Assembly: GCF_024168485.1 (NCBI RefSeq)
Contig: NZ_JALJVY010000008.1
Coordinates: 1-64,000, forward strand
Direction of reading: 5' to 3'
Origin: Sphingobium sp. OAS761
Lineage (GTDB): Bacteria > Pseudomonadota > Alphaproteobacteria > Sphingomonadales > Sphingomonadaceae
DNA length: 64,000 nt
Positions 43,786 to 55,295 of the stretch are shown in pieces. The position numbers and the translations under genes were made by a program. The notes beneath the pieces are model-generated. The model saw only the letters and a list, made by a program, of their open reading frames with translations. It was not told the origin of the DNA and did not search any database. Each line of letters opens with the position of its first letter. Positions within the stretch are counted from its first letter, which is position 1.

Positions 43786-46700
43786 TGCCCAAACGCACCG
43801 ACATCTCTTCCATCCTCATCATCGGCGCTGGTCCGATCATCATCGGCCAGGCGTGCGAGTTCGATTATTCGGGCACGCAGGCGGTGAAGGCGCTGAAGGA
43901 GGAGGGCTATCGCATCATCCTGGTCAATTCCAACCCGGCCACGATCATGACCGACCCGGAATTTGCCGACGCGACCTATGTCGAGCCGATCACGCCTGAA
44001 ATCGTGGCGAAGATCATCGAGAAGGAGCGGCCCGACGCGGTGCTGCCGACGATGGGCGGTCAGACGGCGCTCAATACCGCGCTGGCGCTCTATAATGACG
44101 GCACGCTGGAAAAGTACGGCGTCCAGATGATCGGCGCGGACGCGGAAGCCATCGACAAGGCGGAGGACCGGATCAAGTTCCGTGACGCCATGGACAAGAT
44201 TGGGCTGGAATCCGCCCGCTCGCGCATTGCCCACACGATGGAGGAGGCGCTCGAAGCGCTGGAATTCACCGGCCTGCCCGCGATCATCCGCCCCAGCTTC
44301 ACCATGGGCGGGACCGGCGGCGGCATCGCCTATAATCGCGACGAGTTCGTGACCATCGTGCGCGGCGGGCTGGACGCCTCGCCGACGACAGAAGTCCTGA
44401 TCGAGGAATCGCTGCTCGGCTGGAAAGAATATGAGATGGAGGTCGTGCGGGATCGCAACGACAATTGCATCATCATCTGCTCGATCGAGAATGTCGATCC
44501 GATGGGCGTCCATACCGGCGATTCCATCACCGTCGCGCCGGCGCTGACGCTGACCGACAAGGAATATCAGATCATGCGCAACGCATCCATCGCGGTGCTG
44601 CGCGAAATCGGCGTGGAAACAGGTGGTTCCAACGTCCAGTTCGCGGTCAATCCGAAGGATGGCCGGCTGATCGTGATCGAGATGAACCCGCGCGTGTCGC
44701 GCTCCTCGGCGCTGGCGTCGAAGGCGACGGGCTTCCCCATCGCCAAGGTCGCGGCGAAGCTGGCCGTGGGCTATACGCTCGACGAGATCGAGAATGACAT
44801 TACCGGCGCGACCCCGGCGTCGTTCGAACCGACCATCGACTATGTCGTGACGAAGATCCCGCGTTTCGCCTTTGAAAAGTTCAAGGGCTCCGAGCCGCTG
44901 CTGGGCACCGCGATGAAGTCGGTCGGCGAAGTCATGGCGATCGGCCGCAACATCCATGAATCGATGCAGAAGGCGCTGCGCGGCCTCGAAACCGGCCTGT
45001 GCGGCTTCAATGATGTCGATCATCTGGTGGGCGCGTCGCGCGACGACATCGTCGCCGCGCTCGCCACGCCCACGCCCGACAGGCTGCTGATCGCCGCGCA
45101 AGCGCTGCGCGAGGGGCTTTCGGTCGAGGAGATCCACGCCGTCGCCAAATTCGATCCCTGGTTCCTGGAGCGGATCAAGGAAATCGTCGAGGCGGAGGCC
45201 GATGTGCTGGCAAACGGCCTGCCGCGTGATGCCGATGGGATGCGGCACCTGAAAGCGATGGGCTTTTCCGACAAGCGGCTTGCCTGGCTGGCGCTGAAGT
45301 CGGCCAATCTGGCCGGCAACGAACGGGGCATCGCGCGGGGCAGCGGCCTGATCCACGAAACGGTCAAGGCGATGACCGGCGGCGTGACCGAGGACGAGGT
45401 ACGGAAGCTGCGCCACAAGCTGGGCGTCCGCCCCGTGTTCAAGCGCATCGACACCTGCGCCGCTGAGTTCGAGGCGAAGACGCCGTACATGTATTCGACC
45501 TATGAGGCGCCGATCTTCGGCGAGCCGGAAAATGAAGCGGCGCCGACCGACCGCAGGAAGGTGGTCATCCTGGGCGGCGGGCCGAACCGGATCGGGCAGG
45601 GGATCGAGTTCGATTATTGCTGCGTCCATGCCTGCTTCGCGCTGGCCGACGTCGGCTATGAGACGATCATGGTCAACTGCAACCCGGAAACGGTCTCGAC
45701 CGACTACGACACGTCCGACCGCCTCTATTTCGAGCCGCTGACGGCTGAGGACGTGCTGGAGATATTGAGCGTCGAAATGTCGAACGGCACGCTGGCGGGC
45801 GTCATCGTCCAGTTCGGCGGGCAGACGCCGCTCAAGCTGGCGCAGGCGCTGGAGGATGCGGGCGTGCCGATCCTCGGCACGTCGCCCGACGCCATCGACC
45901 TGGCCGAGGATCGCGAGCGTTTCGCCGCGCTGATCGACAAGCTGAAGCTGCGCCAGCCGGCCAACGGCATCGCCCGCAGCCGGGAGGAGGCGATCGCGGT
46001 CGCCAACCGCATCGGCTATCCGGTGCTGATGCGCCCGTCCTATGTTCTGGGCGGCCGCGCCATGGAGATTGTCGACGGCCAGGCGCAACTGGAAGAATAT
46101 ATCGCCACGGCCGTGCAGGTGTCGGGCGATTCGCCGGTGCTGATCGACCAGTATCTGCGCGACGCGGTCGAGGTCGACGTGGATGCGCTCTGCGATGGCG
46201 ACGATGTGGTCGTGGCCGGCGTGCTCCAGCATATCGAGGAAGCCGGCGTCCATTCGGGCGACAGCGCTTGTTCGCTGCCGCCCTACAGCCTGTCCGCCGA
46301 CATTATCGCGGAAATCGAGCGTCAGGCGGATGTGCTGGCCCGGGCGCTGCATGTGCGGGGCCTCATGAACATTCAGTTCGCGGTCAAGGACGGCACCGTC
46401 TACCTGATCGAGGTCAACCCGCGCGCCAGCCGCACAGTGCCCTTCGTCGCCAAGGCCATCGGCACGCCCATTGCCAAGATCGCGTCGCGCGTGATGGCGG
46501 GCGAGAAGCTGAAGGACCTGCCGACCATCGACCGCAACGCGATTGACCATATCGCCGTCAAGGAAGCGGTATTCCCCTTCGCGCGCTTCCCCGGGGTCGA
46601 CCCGGTCCTCTCGCCGGAAATGAAGAGCACCGGCGAAGTCATGGGAATCGACAGGGATTTTGCAACGGCGTTTGCCAAGGCGCAGATCGGCGCCGGCACG

Positions 46701-47120
46701 ATGCTGCCGACCGCCGGCACCGTCTTCGTGTCGGTCAAGGACAGTGACAAGGCCGTGATCCTGCCGGCGGTCAGGAAGATGGCGACGATGGGTTTTGCGA
46801 TCATCGCGACCGGTGGCACCGCCCGCTATCTGGAAGGGCAGGGCATCGCGGTCGCCCCCGTCAACAAGGTGGCGGAAGGGCGGCCCCACATCGTCGACAG
46901 GATCACTGACGGCGATGTGGACCTGATCTTCAACACCACCGAAGGCTGGCAGTCGCTCAAGGACAGCAAGGCCATCCGCACTTCGGCTCTGCGTGCGAAG
47001 ATCGCGAGCTTCACGACGGCCGCCGCCAGCGTCGCCGCTGCTGACGCTATCGAGGCTTTGCGGGACCACGCCCTTGAAGTGCGCTCGCTCCAGTCCTATT
47101 ATCCCTCGTCGCAAGCCTGA
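43785..47120 (+). CDS. carB: Carbamoyl-phosphate synthase large subunit
   Basis: An 1111-residue enzyme with two homologous ATP-grasp halves. The first begins [20 protein letters not shown] and the second [23 protein letters not shown]-grasp motifs include [20 protein letters not shown] in the carboxy-phosphate half and [14 protein letters not shown] in the carbamate half. The C-terminal MGS-like allosteric domain reads [20 protein letters not shown]. It makes carbamoyl phosphate with CarA. The start overlaps the stop of the small basic gene. Confidence 0.98.
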   Translation: MPKRTDISSILIIGAGPIIIGQACEFDYSGTQAVKALKEEGYRIILVNSNPATIMTDPEFADATYVEPITPEIVAKIIEKERPDAVLPTMGGQTALNTALALYNDGTLEKYGVQMIGADAEAIDKAEDRIKFRDAMDKIGLESARSRIAHTMEEALEALEFTGLPAIIRPSFTMGGTGGGIAYNRDEFVTIVRGGLDASPTTEVLIEESLLGWKEYEMEVVRDRNDNCIIICSIENVDPMGVHTGDSITVAPALTLTDKEYQIMRNASIAVLREIGVETGGSNVQFAVNPKDGRLIVIEMNPRVSRSSALASKATGFPIAKVAAKLAVGYTLDEIENDITGATPASFEPTIDYVVTKIPRFAFEKFKGSEPLLGTAMKSVGEVMAIGRNIHESMQKALRGLETGLCGFNDVDHLVGASRDDIVAALATPTPDRLLIAAQALREGLSVEEIHAVAKFDPWFLERIKEIVEAEADVLANGLPRDADGMRHLKAMGFSDKRLAWLALKSANLAGNERGIARGSGLIHETVKAMTGGVTEDEVRKLRHKLGVRPVFKRIDTCAAEFEAKTPYMYSTYEAPIFGEPENEAAPTDRRKVVILGGGPNRIGQGIEFDYCCVHACFALADVGYETIMVNCNPETVSTDYDTSDRLYFEPLTAEDVLEILSVEMSNGTLAGVIVQFGGQTPLKLAQALEDAGVPILGTSPDAIDLAEDRERFAALIDKLKLRQPANGIARSREEAIAVANRIGYPVLMRPSYVLGGRAMEIVDGQAQLEEYIATAVQVSGDSPVLIDQYLRDAVEVDVDALCDGDDVVVAGVLQHIEEAGVHSGDSACSLPPYSLSADIIAEIERQADVLARALHVRGLMNIQFAVKDGTVYLIEVNPRASRTVPFVAKAIGTPIAKIASRVMAGEKLKDLPTIDRNAIDHIAVKEAVFPFARFPGVDPVLSPEMKSTGEVMGIDRDFATAFAKAQIGAGTMLPTAGTVFVSVKDSDKAVILPAVRKMATMGFAIIATGGTARYLEGQGIAVAPVNKVAEGRPHIVDRITDGDVDLIFNTTEGWQSLKDSKAIRTSALRAKIASFTTAAASVAAADAIEALRDHALEVRSLQSYYPSSQA

Positions 47121-47147
47121 TCCCCTGCACAAGGAATGACGCTGCGG

Positions 47148-47170
47148 GGCGGCTCCATGTCGGAGCCGCC
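47148..47170 (+). terminator. Hairpin terminator after carB
   Basis: GGCGGCTCC (47148-47156) and GGAGCCGCC (47162-47170) form a perfect 9-base-pair stem with loop ATGTC. A purine spacer and TTTT (47180-47183) follow. It ends the car operon 27 bases after the carB stop and precedes greA. Confidence 0.75.
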
Positions 47171-47201
47171 GAAGGGAAGTTTTGACGAAGGATTTGGATA
47201 G

Positions 47202-47678
47202 ATGGCGACCGTCGAAAAGATGCCGATGCTGCAAATGGGCTATGACAAGCTCAATGCGCAGCTTCGCGAGCTGAAGGCCGAGCGCCCCCTGATCGTTGAC
47301 GCCATCGAGGAAGCGCGGGCGCATGGCGACCTGTCGGAAAATGCCGAATATCATGCGGCGAAGGAACGGCAGGGCCAGGTGGAAGCGACCATCGCCGACC
47401 TGGAGGACAAGCTGTCGCGTGCCCAGATCATCGATCCCAAAACGCTGTCGGGCGACAAGGTCGTGTTCGGTGCTACGGTGACCCTGCTCGACGAAGATGA
47501 AAAGCCGGTGAAATATCAGATCGTCGGTCAGGCCGAAGCCGATGCCAAGGTGGGCATGATTTCCTACAACAGCCCGCTCGGCCGCGCGCTGATCGGCCGT
47601 CAGGTCGGCGAGGAGGTCGAGGTTTCCGTGCCCTCCGGCGATAAATTCTACCTGGTCGACAAGATCGCGTTCATCTGA
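47202..47678 (+). CDS. greA: Transcription elongation factor GreA
   Basis: A 158-residue factor that enters the secondary channel of RNA polymerase and stimulates cleavage of backtracked RNA. The N-terminal coiled coil reads [20 protein letters not shown], with the conserved acidic tip in [20 protein letters not shown]. The C-terminal FKBP-like domain reads [20 protein letters not shown] and [26 protein letters not shown] precedes the ATG. The rhomboid gene follows after four bases. Confidence 0.97.
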   Translation: MATVEKMPMLQMGYDKLNAQLRELKAERPLIVDAIEEARAHGDLSENAEYHAAKERQGQVEATIADLEDKLSRAQIIDPKTLSGDKVVFGATVTLLDEDEKPVKYQIVGQAEADAKVGMISYNSPLGRALIGRQVGEEVEVSVPSGDKFYLVDKIAFI

Positions 47679-47682
47679 CGTC

Positions 47683-48342
47683 GTGAAGCTGCCGGCCGGC
47701 CGACTTACCGACGGGGTGTCCGCGGTCACCCTCCTGGCTTTCCTGATCGTCTATCTGACGGGGCATGTCGACGACGCGGCGATCGTCGCCGGCTTCATTC
47801 CGGCGCGTGTGGGCAATGGAGGCCTGCTCGACGGTATGGCCGCCGTGCCGACGTGGCTGACCCCGCTCAGTTGCACGCTGGTTCACGCCAACTGGCTGCA
47901 TGCCGGCTTCAATCTGCTCATGCTGGTCTTTTGTGGCCGGCAGGTGGAACATGTGCTGGGCAAGGCCGCTACGCTTGTGCTGTATCTGGCCGGCGCCTAC
48001 GCCGCCTGTATGGCGCAATGGTTGGTGGATCCTGCGTCGACGAATCCGATGATCGGGGCCAGCGGTGCCATTTCCGCCGTCATCGCGACCTATGCCGTGC
48101 TGTACAGCCGGCAGAATGTCCGGCGAATTGGGCCGTTGTCGGCCAATCTGGTCCGCATATTGTGGCTCGCCGCCGCCTGGATCGCGATCCAGCTCATGAT
48201 AGGGGTGGCGATGGCAGGCGGGTTCGGCGAACTTGGCCAGATCGCCATCGCCGCGCATATCGGCGGTTTTGTCGCCGGATTGTTGTGTACGCGACCGATG
48301 TTGCGCTGGCGCTTCAGGAAGCGGCCACGAACTGTGAATTGA
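47683..48342 (+). CDS. Rhomboid-family intramembrane serine protease
   Basis: A 219-residue membrane protein with six helices. The catalytic serine lies in NPMIGASGAISAVIATYAVL (GASG motif) and the catalytic histidine in AIAAHIGGFVAGLLC. The oxyanion-type loop residues HANWLHAGFNLLMLV (His and Asn) are in place. Rhomboids cleave membrane proteins inside the bilayer; the substrate is unknown. It starts with GTG four bases after the greA stop, so it is co-transcribed with greA. Confidence 0.88.
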   Translation: MKLPAGRLTDGVSAVTLLAFLIVYLTGHVDDAAIVAGFIPARVGNGGLLDGMAAVPTWLTPLSCTLVHANWLHAGFNLLMLVFCGRQVEHVLGKAATLVLYLAGAYAACMAQWLVDPASTNPMIGASGAISAVIATYAVLYSRQNVRRIGPLSANLVRILWLAAAWIAIQLMIGVAMAGGFGELGQIAIAAHIGGFVAGLLCTRPMLRWRFRKRPRTVN

Positions 48343-48390
48343 CGAGCCGCTGCCGCAGCAGTCACAAGCTGCAGCAAGGCGGCCCGCACA

Positions 48391-48612
48391 TTACGACTTT
48401 GGCAGGTCGGGTTCCAGCAGCCGGTGCAGGTGGACGATGACATAGCGCATCTCGGCATCGTCGACCGTCCGCTGCGCCGCTCCACGCCATGCTTTCTCTG
48501 CCGAGGCATAGTCGGGAAACACCCCGACCACGTCGATGGCGTTGAGATCCTTGAATTCCAAAGTCTGGGGATTGCTGACGCGACCGCCCATCACCAGATG
48601 CAGCTTGCTCAT
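48391..48612 (-). CDS. DUF4170-family small protein
   Basis: A 73-residue protein: KLHLVMGGRVSNPQTLEFKD, VGVFPDYASAEKAWRGAAQR and DDAEMRYVIVHLHRLLEP fit the DUF4170 family, which is found almost only in alphaproteobacteria. The function is unknown; the fold is likely a small alpha-beta domain. It converges on the rhomboid gene. Confidence 0.85.
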   Translation of the reverse strand: MSKLHLVMGGRVSNPQTLEFKDLNAIDVVGVFPDYASAEKAWRGAAQRTVDDAEMRYVIVHLHRLLEPDLPKS

Positions 48613-48716
48613 GGCGTTTGATTATCTCCCTGGAGTGATCGTGAAGCCTTAGCATTGGCTCCACGATCCGCCAAGCAGACCCGGACGACATTCGCCGTGG
48701 TTCGCTACGATCCTGC

Positions 48717-49292
48717 TCAGCTTTTGGGCAGGCGCGCCTTGATCGCCTCGCCCACGGCGTCGACCTTTGTCGAAACCAGTGCGATCACGTCTTCGGCCAG
48801 CTTCGACGCCTTGTTGCTGAGGTCCGATGCAGCGGCGGTTTCCCGCGCTTGCGACGCGGCATCCCCTGCCGCGTGGATCATGTCGCTGGCGCTGTCCTTG
48901 ATCGTCTGCGCGCGTTCCGCAGCGGCGGCCCGCGCCGCGATCGCCGTTTCGGCCAGGCGGGTTCCGGCCGCCGTCGCAATGCCCGGCAACGCCTTCATCG
49001 CCCGCCGGCTCTTGGGGAACATCCACGCTATGACTGCGCCCGCGGCCACCGCCCCGGCGACGGCCATTACCGGATGATCCTGCACGATCTGGTTGGCGCG
49101 TGTGGCGGCCCGCTGCGTCCTGTCACGCGCGTCGGCATAGGTTTCGGCTGCCTTTTCGCGGCCCGTCTGTACCAGTTCGCTGGCGCCGTCGCGGGCCTTT
49201 CCGGTTCCTTCCTTGATTTTTTCACCGGCGCTGAAGGCGATGTCGTTGGCCGCTTCGCGGGCGCGGGTGAGGGGGGCGCGGATGTCAGGCAT
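48717..49292 (-). CDS. YqjD/DUF883-like membrane-anchored stress protein
   Basis: A 191-residue protein with long amphipathic helices rich in Ala and Lys (AREAANDIAFSAGEKIKEGT, AAETYADARDRTQRAATRAN), one hydrophobic segment HPVMAVAGAVAAGAVIAWMF about residues 75-95, and another helical part. This matches the DUF883/YqjD plan (coiled coil plus membrane anchor). In E. coli YqjD binds stationary-phase ribosomes. It is the third gene of an operon with the holin-like gene at 49605 and the small gene at 49285, which parallels yqjD-yqjE-yqjK. Confidence 0.65.
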   Translation of the reverse strand: MPDIRAPLTRAREAANDIAFSAGEKIKEGTGKARDGASELVQTGREKAAETYADARDRTQRAATRANQIVQDHPVMAVAGAVAAGAVIAWMFPKSRRAMKALPGIATAAGTRLAETAIAARAAAAERAQTIKDSASDMIHAAGDAASQARETAAASDLSNKASKLAEDVIALVSTKVDAVGEAIKARLPKS

Positions 49293-49608
49293 CGTCAATC
49301 TCCGGGGTGTCGGTCTGGGTGTTCCTAAGGCGAACGTACAAGCCGCCAAAAAGTGCCGCCAGCGGGCGTCGCGCCAGATACAGCAAGAATGCGCCGGCCG
49401 CAGCACCGAACGCCACCGGCTTCTGCTGTACCTGCACGGCGGCGGTGGCGACGCCGTCCAGCGCCGCCGCCGTCATCTTGTCGATGGCGTCCTGTTTCAG
49501 TCGGCTGGGTGCGATCCGCGCCTTCGCAGCCTGTGCGCTTGCGATCATCCGGCCGCGTTGCGCCTGGGCGTGCATCGTAGCGGCCCTGTAGGTTTCACGG
49601 CGGTTCAT
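49285..49608 (-). CDS. Small membrane-associated protein of the YqjD/YqjE-like operon
   Basis: A 107-residue protein with a charged helical N-terminus (NRRETYRAATMHAQAQRGRM) and one hydrophobic segment (AFGAAAGAFLLYLARRPLAA) near the C-terminus. No family is certain; in position it corresponds to YqjK. The start overlaps the stop of the holin-like gene (ATGA) and its end overlaps the next start by eight bases, so the three genes are tightly coupled. Confidence 0.6.
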   Translation of the reverse strand: MNRRETYRAATMHAQAQRGRMIASAQAAKARIAPSRLKQDAIDKMTAAALDGVATAAVQVQQKPVAFGAAAGAFLLYLARRPLAALFGGLYVRLRNTQTDTPEIDDA

Positions 49609-49994
49609 GGCTCCAACGCCTTCTTCGTCGCGCCGACGCATGCCTTCGCAAGGAGCAGCAGCACGATGGCGACGGCGAGCCCGCCACCCGTCACTGCCAG
49701 GGTCGCACCCAGCGCGCCGAGAGCGGACTGCAACACAAGTACCAGCCCGACCAGCAATGCCACGATGCTGGCAAATATCAGCATCAGCCCGATGAAACCC
49801 AGTATTGCCGCGTTGCGCACGCCGGTGGCGACGATGCTGGCGCGCAGCTTCTGGCGTTCTGCCTCCGCTCCGGCATAAGCGCGAATGTCTGCATATAGGC
49901 GCGCAAAGCTTTCCCGCACGCTACCATCGTCCGACGGGTCGTCAGGCCCTTCGGTCTGCGGCGTGACCGCCGTGTCCGCTGGCTCTTCAATCAA
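49605..49994 (-). CDS. YqjE/phage-holin-like membrane protein
   Basis: A 129-residue protein with an acidic N-terminus, an amphipathic helix (SFARLYADIRAYAGAEAERQ) and two membrane helices (NAAILGFIGLMLIFASIVAL and TLAVTGGGLAVAIVLLLLAK). This is the Holin-X/DUF1469 plan (YqjE). The start is TTG at 49994, seven bases after GGAGAG; no ATG is available. It is the first gene of the three-gene operon that mirrors the E. coli yqj cluster. The function is unknown. Confidence 0.75.
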   Translation of the reverse strand: MIEEPADTAVTPQTEGPDDPSDDGSVRESFARLYADIRAYAGAEAERQKLRASIVATGVRNAAILGFIGLMLIFASIVALLVGLVLVLQSALGALGATLAVTGGGLAVAIVLLLLAKACVGATKKALEP

Positions 49995-50084
49995 AACCGC
50001 TCTCCGCCCGCCTCGCCACGGGTTCGTGCGTTAAGGCGCCGATATTCGGCGCCTGGATAGGCTAATACTGGCGTGCGTCGCGCA

Positions 50085-50708
50085 TCAGCCCTTGTCGTCC
50101 GACCCCTTGGCAAGGCGCATCAGCACGTAGCCGAGCACCGCAGCGGCGCCGATGGCGACGGCCGGGCTCTTGCGCACGAAATCGCGAGCATCGTCCATCA
50201 GTTGATCGACATCCTTGCTTTCCAGCGTGGTCGCCGCGCCCGCAACCTGCTCGGCCGCCTGACGGGCATAGTCGCCATATTGCGGGCCGAGTTTGGAATC
50301 GACCGTGCCGGCGGTATCGGCAATCAGCTTGGCCAAGCCCTGCATCGCCGAACCGGTCTTGTCCTTAGCGGCGCCGGCAGCGGTCTTCGCCGTTTTCCCG
50401 GCCTGCTCCTTGATCGGATCGATATGTGCTTTCCAGTCGACGGCGTTCAGCTTGTCGGCCGCTGCCTTTGCGGCCTTTTCCGCCTGGGCCTTGATCGGCG
50501 CGATCTGCGCGTTCCAGTCATAGGAGGATTTGCCGTTGCCCGGCTTCGCGGCGGGCTTGCGCGAGGGCGTGCTGGCGGGCGCGGCCTTCACCGCAGCCGT
50601 CTTGATCGGGGCCGCCGCCGTAGCCTTGGCCGGCTTGGCTTTAACCGCCTTTACGGCGGCGGGCTTCCTGCCGCGCTTGACGGGCGGTGTTTCCGGCGTG
50701 TCGGCCAT
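50085..50708 (-). CDS. Lys/Ala/Pro-rich protein with DUF883-like C-terminus
   Basis: A 207-residue protein. The first 60 residues are a basic low-complexity tail (KRGRKPAAVKAVKAKPAKAT). Two similar segments follow (YDWNAQIAPIKAQAEKAAKA and VDWKAHIDPIKEQAGKTAKT), then a DUF883-like helix and a C-terminal anchor (VRKSPAVAIGAAAVLGYVLM). The histone-H1-like tail could bind DNA or RNA while the end sits in the membrane; that is inference. It is 91 bases upstream of the YqjE-like operon on the same strand and divergent from eno. Confidence 0.65.
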   Translation of the reverse strand: MADTPETPPVKRGRKPAAVKAVKAKPAKATAAAPIKTAAVKAAPASTPSRKPAAKPGNGKSSYDWNAQIAPIKAQAEKAAKAAADKLNAVDWKAHIDPIKEQAGKTAKTAAGAAKDKTGSAMQGLAKLIADTAGTVDSKLGPQYGDYARQAAEQVAGAATTLESKDVDQLMDDARDFVRKSPAVAIGAAAVLGYVLMRLAKGSDDKG

Positions 50709-50811
50709 GTCCTGTTTCTCCCTCCAGTAAGAGCGTGGATCGCATCGATGCGGTCGGTCACCATTCCAATGCATCGCGACGGCATACAGTTCCGAAGCCG
50801 TTACATTTTGA

Positions 50812-52203
<1,392 letters not shown>

Positions 52204-52221
52204 CCCGCTGACGGTTCGGTT

Positions 52222-52253
52222 GGCCGCAAGTTAACCATTTTTCGCTTGCGGCC
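52222..52253 (+). terminator. Stem-loop after eno
   Basis: GGCCGCAAG (52222-52230) and CTTGCGGCC (52245-52253) form a perfect 9-base-pair stem. The 14-base loop is T-rich, but no T run follows the stem, so it is not a textbook terminator. It may only slow or reduce read-through into the FtsB-like gene. Confidence 0.5.
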
Positions 52254-52280
52254 GACCTAATCCTGTGATTCGAATAGCTA

Positions 52281-52592
52281 ATGGCGCATATCGCAAAGCT
52301 TCGTCTGTTATTGACATCGGCCCTTGGTCCGGCGATTGCGCTACTCCTTCTGCTGACCTTCGCGGGCTATGTCGTGCTGGGATCGAACGGAGTGCTCGCT
52401 TGGGGCGATTATTCGCGCCAGTTGCGGCAGGCGAAGGGCGAGTTGCACAAGGCTCAGGCTGCCCGCGCGGAACTGCGCAACCGGGTGGAGGGGCTGGACC
52501 CGCGCCGCGTCGATCCCGATCTGGCGGACGAATTAATCCGGCGGCAACTTGGCGTGATCCATCATGACGAAGTGATCGTCCCGCTCAATTGA
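52281..52592 (+). CDS. FtsB/DivIC-type septum formation initiator protein
   Basis: A 103-residue bitopic membrane protein: one N-terminal helix (LTSALGPAIALLLLLTFAGY), a periplasmic coiled coil (YSRQLRQAKGELHKAQAARA) and the characteristic end (DPDLADELIRRQLGVIHHDE). FtsB proteins link FtsL and FtsQ in the divisome. The gene sits between eno and pdhA, a location also seen for ftsB in many proteobacteria. Confidence 0.88.
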   Translation: MAHIAKLRLLLTSALGPAIALLLLLTFAGYVVLGSNGVLAWGDYSRQLRQAKGELHKAQAARAELRNRVEGLDPRRVDPDLADELIRRQLGVIHHDEVIVPLN

Positions 52593-52789
52593 CCCGCGGG
52601 TGACGTAAGGATTTTGCGCGGCCGCGGCGCTTCCGGCAATTTTGCTGCGGGCCTTCCGACCGCGCTCATTTTCGCGTGCCGATTTTCCTCGTTTCGGCCG
52701 GATTCGGCAGGGGTCGCCGTTGCATTAAGCACATCTGTATCGCTATATCGGCCTTCCTTCCATCCTACCCACGCAAGAGGATAAGAGCC

Positions 52790-53866
52790 TTGGCGAAACC
52801 AACGACGCCGCGTCCCTCCCGCGCAAAGGCGAAAGCGGCCGCTCCCGCGGCTGGCGCGGATCATAACCGGCCTCGCCCAGAAACCCCGACTGATTACAAG
52901 GCCAGCAAGGAAGAGTTGCTCGAATTCTACCGGCAGATGGTGTTGATCCGCCGTTTCGAGGAAAAGGCAGGGCAGCTTTACGGCCTGGGTCTGATCGGCG
53001 GCTTCTGCCACCTCTATATCGGCCAGGAAGCGGTCGCGGTCGGCATCCAGTCGGCGCTTACGCCCGGCAAGGACAGCGTTATCACAGGCTATCGCGACCA
53101 CGGCCATATGCTGGCCTATGGCATCGATCCCAAGGTCATCATGGCTGAATTGACCGGCCGGGAAGCCGGCATTTCGAAGGGCAAGGGCGGCTCGATGCAT
53201 ATGTTCAGCGTCGAGCATAAATTCTATGGCGGCCACGGTATCGTCGGGGCGCAGGTGTCGCTCGGCGCGGGCCTCGGCTTTGCCCATAAATATAATGACG
53301 ATGGCGGGGTATGCGTCGCCTATTTCGGTGATGGCGCGGCCAATCAGGGCCAGGTGTATGAATCGTTCAACATGGCCGAACTGTGGAAGCTGCCGATCAT
53401 CTTCGTGATCGAGAATAATCAATATGCGATGGGCACCAGCGTCAACCGCGCCTCGTCGGAAGACCAGCTTTACCGTCGCGGCGAAAGCTTCCGCATCCCC
53501 GGGATCCAGGTCGACGGCATGGACGTGCTCGCCGTGCGCGGCGCGACCGAGGAAGCGTTGAAATGGGTGCAGGGCGGCAACGGCCCGATCCTGCTTGAAA
53601 TGAAGACCTATCGTTATCGCGGCCATTCGATGTCCGACCCGGCGAAATATCGCTCGCGTGAGGAAGTGCAGGCCATGCGCGACAAGTCCGATCCAATCGA
53701 AGGCGTGAAGAAATATCTGCTGGAGGCCGGCATCGGCGAGGATCAGATCAAGCAGATCGATCAGGATATCCGCAAGCAGGTGAGCGAAGCGGCAGATTTC
53801 GCCGAAACGTCGCCCGAACCTGAAATGTCCGAACTCTATACCGACGTGCTGGTGGAGCAATATTGA
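52790..53866 (+). CDS. pdhA: Pyruvate dehydrogenase E1 component, alpha subunit
   Basis: A 358-residue thiamine-diphosphate enzyme. After an Ala/Lys-rich start it reads [40 protein letters not shown] and the ThDP motif [20 protein letters not shown] (GDG to N), then [16 protein letters not shown] with the phosphorylation-loop-like region. The TTG at 52790, with AAGAGG upstream, is the only start that suits both length and ribosome binding site. The stop overlaps the ATG of pdhB by one base. Confidence 0.95.
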   Translation: MAKPTTPRPSRAKAKAAAPAAGADHNRPRPETPTDYKASKEELLEFYRQMVLIRRFEEKAGQLYGLGLIGGFCHLYIGQEAVAVGIQSALTPGKDSVITGYRDHGHMLAYGIDPKVIMAELTGREAGISKGKGGSMHMFSVEHKFYGGHGIVGAQVSLGAGLGFAHKYNDDGGVCVAYFGDGAANQGQVYESFNMAELWKLPIIFVIENNQYAMGTSVNRASSEDQLYRRGESFRIPGIQVDGMDVLAVRGATEEALKWVQGGNGPILLEMKTYRYRGHSMSDPAKYRSREEVQAMRDKSDPIEGVKKYLLEAGIGEDQIKQIDQDIRKQVSEAADFAETSPEPEMSELYTDVLVEQY

Positions 53867-55257
53867 TGGGTATCGCGATCAAGATGCCGGCGCTCTCGCC
53901 GACGATGGAAGAAGGTACGCTGGCCAAGTGGCTGGTGAAGGAAGGCGATGAGGTAAAGTCCGGCGACATTCTTGCCGAGATCGAAACCGACAAGGCGACG
54001 ATGGAGTTTGAGGCCGTCGACGAGGGCCAGATCGGCAAGATCATGATCGCCGAGGGCACCGAAGGCGTGAAGGTCGGCACCGTCATAGCCGAAATGGCAG
54101 GCGAAGGCGGCGAAGCGGCCGAGGCACCGGCGCAACAGGAAGAAGCCCCGGCGCCCAAGGCAGACGCCACCGCGCCCAAGGTGGAAGCTCCGGCAAAGCC
54201 CGAAGGAGGCGCTGCCAAACTGGCCGCCGAATTCAGGCCGGCGGTGCAGGATCCCGCGATCCCCGAAGGCACCGAGTTCGTCAAGACCAGCGTGCGCGAA
54301 GCGTTGCGCGACGCTATGGCGGAAGAAATGCGCAAGGACGAGCGCGTCTTCGTGATGGGCGAGGAAGTGGCCGAATATCAGGGCGCCTACAAGGTGACCC
54401 AGGGCCTGCTGGAGGAATTCGGGGCGAAGCGGGTCATCGACACGCCCATCACCGAATATGGCTTTGCCGGGATCGGCACCGGCGCGGCGATGGGCGGCCT
54501 GCGTCCGATCGTCGAATTCATGACCTTCAATTTCGCCATGCAGGCGATCGATCACATCATCAATTCGGCGGCCAAGACCAATTATATGTCGGGCGGCCAG
54601 ATGCGCTGCCCCGTCGTGTTCCGTGGTCCCAATGGCGCAGCGAGCCGCGTGGCGGCCCAGCACAGCCAGAATTACGGTCCCTGGTATGCGTCTGTTCCCG
54701 GGCTGATCGTGATCGCCCCCTATGATGCGGCCGACGCGAAGGGGCTGCTGAAGGCCGCGATCCGTTCGGAAGACCCGGTCGTGTTCCTGGAAAACGAACT
54801 GGTCTATGGCCGCAGCTTCGACATGCCCAAGCTCGACGATTATGTTCTGCCGATCGGCAAGGCGCGCATCGTCAAGGCGGGCAAGGACGTCACGCTGGTC
54901 AGCTATTCGATCGGCGTCGGCCTCGCGCTGGACGCTGCCCAGGCGCTTGCGGAAGAAGGCATCGACGCGGAAGTGATCGACCTTCGCACCCTGCGTCCGC
55001 TCGATACGGCGACAGTGCTGGAAAGCCTTAAGAAGACCAACCGGATCGTCGTTGTGGAGGAAGGCTGGCCGACCTGCTCAATCGCTTCCGAGATCGCGGC
55101 CGTGGTCATGGAAAAGGGCTTCGACGATCTGGACGCGCCGGTTCTGCGCGTTACCAACGAAGATGTGCCGCTGCCCTATGCGGCGAACCTTGAAAAGGCC
55201 GCGCTGATCGATGCCGGCCGCGTCGTCGCGGCCGCCAGAAAGGTCTGTTATAAATAA
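53866..55257 (+). CDS. pdhB: Pyruvate dehydrogenase E1 component, beta subunit, with N-terminal lipoyl domain
   Basis: A 463-residue subunit. The first 80 residues are a lipoyl domain ([20 protein letters not shown]; lipoylated Lys in [15 protein letters not shown]) followed by an Ala/Pro/Glu-rich linker. The E1-beta body starts at about residue 135 ([60 protein letters not shown]). A lipoyl domain on E1-beta is typical of alphaproteobacteria such as Sphingomonas and Rhizobium. It is the last gene of the operon; a strong terminator follows. Confidence 0.96.
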   Translation: MGIAIKMPALSPTMEEGTLAKWLVKEGDEVKSGDILAEIETDKATMEFEAVDEGQIGKIMIAEGTEGVKVGTVIAEMAGEGGEAAEAPAQQEEAPAPKADATAPKVEAPAKPEGGAAKLAAEFRPAVQDPAIPEGTEFVKTSVREALRDAMAEEMRKDERVFVMGEEVAEYQGAYKVTQGLLEEFGAKRVIDTPITEYGFAGIGTGAAMGGLRPIVEFMTFNFAMQAIDHIINSAAKTNYMSGGQMRCPVVFRGPNGAASRVAAQHSQNYGPWYASVPGLIVIAPYDAADAKGLLKAAIRSEDPVVFLENELVYGRSFDMPKLDDYVLPIGKARIVKAGKDVTLVSYSIGVGLALDAAQALAEEGIDAEVIDLRTLRPLDTATVLESLKKTNRIVVVEEGWPTCSIASEIAAVVMEKGFDDLDAPVLRVTNEDVPLPYAANLEKAALIDAGRVVAAARKVCYK

Positions 55258-55266
55258 GCGGGAACG

Positions 55267-55292
55267 GGGCGGTCCATTGGGCCGCCCTTTTT
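55267..55292 (+). terminator. Rho-independent terminator of the pdh operon
   Basis: GGGCGGTCC and GGGCCGCCC (55267-55287) pair over nine positions with one G-U, the loop is ATT, and TTTTT (55288-55292) follows. It lies 9 bases after the pdhB stop and directly before the convergent TadE-like gene's end, so it may act in one direction only. Confidence 0.85.
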
Positions 55293-55295
55293 CGT

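Noticed and set aside
43749-47729. Open frame of 1326 codons opposite carB and greA
   Set aside because: It spans two certain genes on the other strand and the intergenic region between them. The His/Arg/Asp-rich translation is typical of antisense of GC-rich genes.
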